Shown: piece by piece, positions 61,382-64,000 of the stretch
Numbering within the stretch: the stretch's first letter is position 1
How the letters are laid out: each line of letters begins with the position of its first letter
Assembly (NCBI GenBank): GCA_947471745.1
Contig: CANJKZ010000065.1
Span: 434,001-498,000, forward strand
Length of the DNA stretch: 64,000 nucleotides
Origin: Closterium sp. Naga37s-1
Taxonomy: Eukaryota > Streptophyta > Zygnematophyceae > Desmidiales > Closteriaceae
Direction: 5' to 3'
Program-made: the position numbers and the translations under genes
The notes under the pieces: model-generated
What the model was told of the DNA's origin: nothing
The model's database searches: none
Seen by the model: only the letters and a program-made list of their open reading frames with translations

Positions 61382-64000
61382 ATGGCCGAATCCGCGTCGA
61401 AGGTCATTCACGTGCGCAATGTGCCATCTGAGGCCACGGAGGTGAGGGTTTCGAAATATAGCACGTTCCAGATCTGCGGTGTTTTTAGTAATTCACTGTA
61501 TTTTTTTGCTCTTTCCACTTATCTATTCGTCTCGATTATTCTTTCCGCAGCTCGATGTGCAGCAACTGGCGCAGAACTTCGGACCTGTTCAGAGGGTCGT
61601 CGTCATGAGAGCCAAGAACCAGGTTTGATTGTTCACCCACTTAGTCTTCTTATCGTGTGCCTCTCATCTTTCGCGGTTGATTCTTAATTTCCCTCATTTT
61701 TTATTTTTATTCCATTATTTCGATATTTCTTGCAGGCCCTCATTGAGATGCAGGACATTGCAGCTGCGATCAACATGATCCAATTCTACACTGGCGTGCA
61801 GGCCTCCATCAAGTAATAAATACTGTTCCAATGTTTCATCTGTGGCACTATTGATTCAGTTCATCGTGCCTGTCGATTGCCTATGGGATGTAATTGTTTA
61901 ACCTCTAACGATGTAACCGTGTGCAGGGGGAGGAACGTGTACTGCCAGTTCTCCTCGCATCAGGTCCTCACGCCCAACGAGAATCCGGGCAGGACGCACC
62001 AGGAGGTACGTGAAATTTGGTCCACGGAGGAATGCTGGAGTCGCGACGGGTCAAGCAATAGCGGGGACTGTTCGTATCACGGAGAGCAGGCTAGCCGTTC
62101 GACAACAATTAATTACGGATCGGCCGTTCCTATTCCTCTTCCTCCTCACTGCTCTCGTTCTTTTCCATACCTTCCCTGTACCTTTCTCCGCCTTTCTGCA
62201 TCTTTCTCCGCCTTTCCACCTTCTCTGCCGTTCTCTCTCATCCGTTCTTCAGATCTTACCCTCTCCCTCTCTCTCCCCTCCTCTCTCCTCCTCTCTCCCC
62301 TCTCCTCCCCTCCGCTCCCTCTCCCCGTTCCTCTCTCGTTTCCCCAGGGTGCCCCTAACCGCATAATCCTAGTCACAATCCACAACCCGCTCTATCCCAT
62401 CAACGTGGATGTGCTTCACCAAGTCTTTTCTCCCCATGGCTTTGTTGAGAAGATCGTCACTTTCCAGAAAGCTGCTGGTCCGACCTCCCTCTCCCTTCCC
62501 GTCCCTCTCCCTCTCTCTCGCTCTTGCGCTCTTTGCCTGTCTCCTGCTCCTTCCGCTCCTTCCTTTCCTTCTGCTCCCTCTCGTCTGCTCTCACCACGGC
62601 CTGTGCACCCCCGGGGGTGTCGGTACGTCGGTCCTCATCCGGCGTAGTGAGGGGTCAGGCTGTCCCCTCACTCGCGGGAAACTCGACCGCCGATCGTATT
62701 GTTCTCATCCGCGGCCTTTGCTGCTCCCTCCCCGTGCTGCCTCGCGCGCTGCTCCCCTTTCCCACGTTTCCCGTCCCCCGGTGCTGCGCGGAGCAGGGCT
62801 GCAGGCGCTGGTGCAGTACAACAACCAGGCGAGTGCGGCCGCCGCCAAGACCAACCTGCAGGGCCGCAACATCTACGACGGCTGCTGCACGCTCGACATC
62901 CAGTTCTCCAAGTACGTCTCGCCTCATTAGCTGCTCTGTCGAGAGATTTCAAAGACCGTCTACGATGGCTGCTGCATGCTCGACATCCAGTACTCCAAGT
63001 ACGACCCCTTGTCCCTATACCACCCGCCTGGCCACCTGGTTTCTGAGATTTATTGAAACCAAGTCTTCTCCTTAGCAGTAGGACTCGCTTTGCCAGTGGT
63101 TTTGAAAATGACCAAATTAATTAGGACCCGTAGCACTCTGACAACCGATCTAAGCTTCATCACTCGCATCCCGCATAGCTTTCCGTCGAGCATGCGTGCA
63201 GCTCGGGCATTTGCAATTCTCATAGCAACCGTCTGCTGGATCCTCGTCTTCGTGTTGGTGTGTGTGCTTGCGCGCGTGTGAATGGTGTGGTGGTGGCGGT
63301 GCTGCTGGTGCTGTTGGTGCTGCTGGTGCTGCTGGTGCTGGGCATGGTGCGTGTGTGTGTGCGGTGCAGTCTGACGGAGTTGCAGGTGCATTACAACAAC
63401 GAGCGCACCAGGGACTATGTCAACCAGCTGCCGGATCAGCCCGGCAAGGCGCCCGGTGGTATGATGGTAAGCACACAATTTCTAGCACATTATTTGCTCT
63501 CTCAGGTTACACCACCAGCCTCCGTTTGTGAAACTAACTCGTGTTTTTTTTTTTTTTTTTTTTTTTGCGTGTTTCTTTGTTTTTTTCGCCCTTTTTCCCC
63601 CATTTGCAGCAGACGTCACTGTTTGGCGAGGGTGGGAATGTGTATGGCGCCATGCCTGGGCAACGGCCGGGTGTGTTCCCCGGACAGATGGGGCAGATGG
63701 GGCAGATGGGGCAGATGGGCCAGATGGGGCAGCCGGGCATGCCGCAGCCTGGCATGGGCGGCCTCAACGCCTACGGGGTGAGCCCTTTTGCCTTCTGCGT
63801 GTATTGATCGTTCAGCTGCTGCTTGATTGTGCCTTTCCTGCTGCTGCTGCCGCCGCCACTGCTGCTGTTGCCATTTCTGCTGGGTCTATGTCATTGACGG
63901 GTGCCTTTCTCTACATGCAGAACCCCGGCATGGCAGCAGCAGCGGCAGCTCAGATGTTTGGGGGCAACCTCCCTCCTGGTGTGACGGGCACCAACGACCG
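61382..64000 (+). CDS. Polypyrimidine tract-binding protein (plant PTB3-like), 5' part
   Basis: An RNA-binding splicing regulator, expected in nucleus and cytoplasm. Exons: 61382-61441, 61551-61622, 61736-61812, 61927-62005, 62348-62477, 62797-62911, 63370-63466, 63610-63777, 63921 to the window edge. All phases agree. Exons 1-4 encode RRM1 (KVIHVRNVPSEATE, VVVMRAKNQALIEM, KGRNVYCQFSSHQ). Exons 5-7 encode RRM2 (NRIILVTIHNPLYPINVDVL, then VFSPHGFVEKIVTFQKAAG, ALVQYNN, NLQGRNIYDGCCTLDIQFS and VHYNNERTRDYVN). Exon 8 is a Gly/Met/Gln linker with GQMGQMGQMGQ repeats. Exon 9 reaches NLPPGVTGTNDR, just before RRM3, which lies outside. The plant PTB3 type is chosen by this three-RRM layout and motif match. 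The exon 5 donor (GTCCGA) is weak. Confidence 0.93.
62950..63003 (+). repeat. Copy of the PTB exon 6 end within intron 6
   Basis: TACGATGGCTGCTGCATGCT through CCAGTACTCCAAGTACGA repeats the last 15 codons and donor of exon 6 (VYDGCCMLDIQYSKY against IYDGCCTLDIQFSKY). No acceptor lies directly before it. Confidence 0.88.

Overview
The window is eukaryotic nuclear DNA of the green-plant lineage. The evidence is a spliced polypyrimidine-tract-binding (PTB) gene of the plant PTB3 type, a spliced GT90 glycosyltransferase gene, plant-style Ty1/copia elements with a Met-tRNA-like primer site, and a Tourist-type MITE. High GC content, short introns and this style of copia polyprotein remind me of a streptophyte alga such as Closterium. 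That genus is a guess from memory, not something the sequence proves.

Layout. 1-5.1 kb: a Tourist-like MITE, a single-exon thioredoxin-like gene of CXXS type, and a decayed partial copy of the GT90 gene. 5.08-20.6 kb: two complete but mutated copia elements back to back (C1 minus strand, C2 plus strand). 21.47-36.61 kb: a third copia (C3, minus strand). It carries a solo LTR of an unrelated family and, in its leader, an entire young intact copia (C4, plus strand, identical LTRs, one uninterrupted 1975-residue gag-pol ORF). 37-42.7 kb: a stray GT90 exon 1, a dispersed repeat, and a copia relic (C6) split by a 2.97-kb non-autonomous LTR element (C7). 42.7-44.5 kb: fold-back sequence, a LINE-like remnant between CT microsatellites, and upstream sequence of a second thioredoxin-like gene. 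44.97-54.86 kb: a pogo/Tc5-like DNA transposon with a mutated spliced transposase, split by copia C5 (minus strand, near twin of C4, RNase H deleted). 54.9-60.5 kb: the GT90 gene on the minus strand, eight exons, 650 codons. 61.4-64 kb: the PTB gene, nine exons in phase, running off the window.

Every LTR element boundary (C1, C2, C3, C4, C5, C7) was read directly from paired LTRs plus a matching 5-bp target duplication. The insertion order therefore follows: C4 into C3, C7 into C6, C5 into the pogo element. LTR mismatches are C4 0/119, C1 1/139, C5 3/120, C7 3/142, C3 4/131 and C2 5/132, which fits the nesting.

Two themes stand out. First, divergent copia families share small non-coding modules: a stem-loop just after the primer site followed by GGGCCCACCA, and a roughly 200-bp block before the 3' LTR. 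The coding-free C7 keeps the second module and the GGGCCCACCA box. Second, the host genes are surrounded by decaying partial copies of their own exons, in the GT90 introns, a PTB intron and the thioredoxin-like 3' end, so local duplication at exon-intron junctions seems frequent here.
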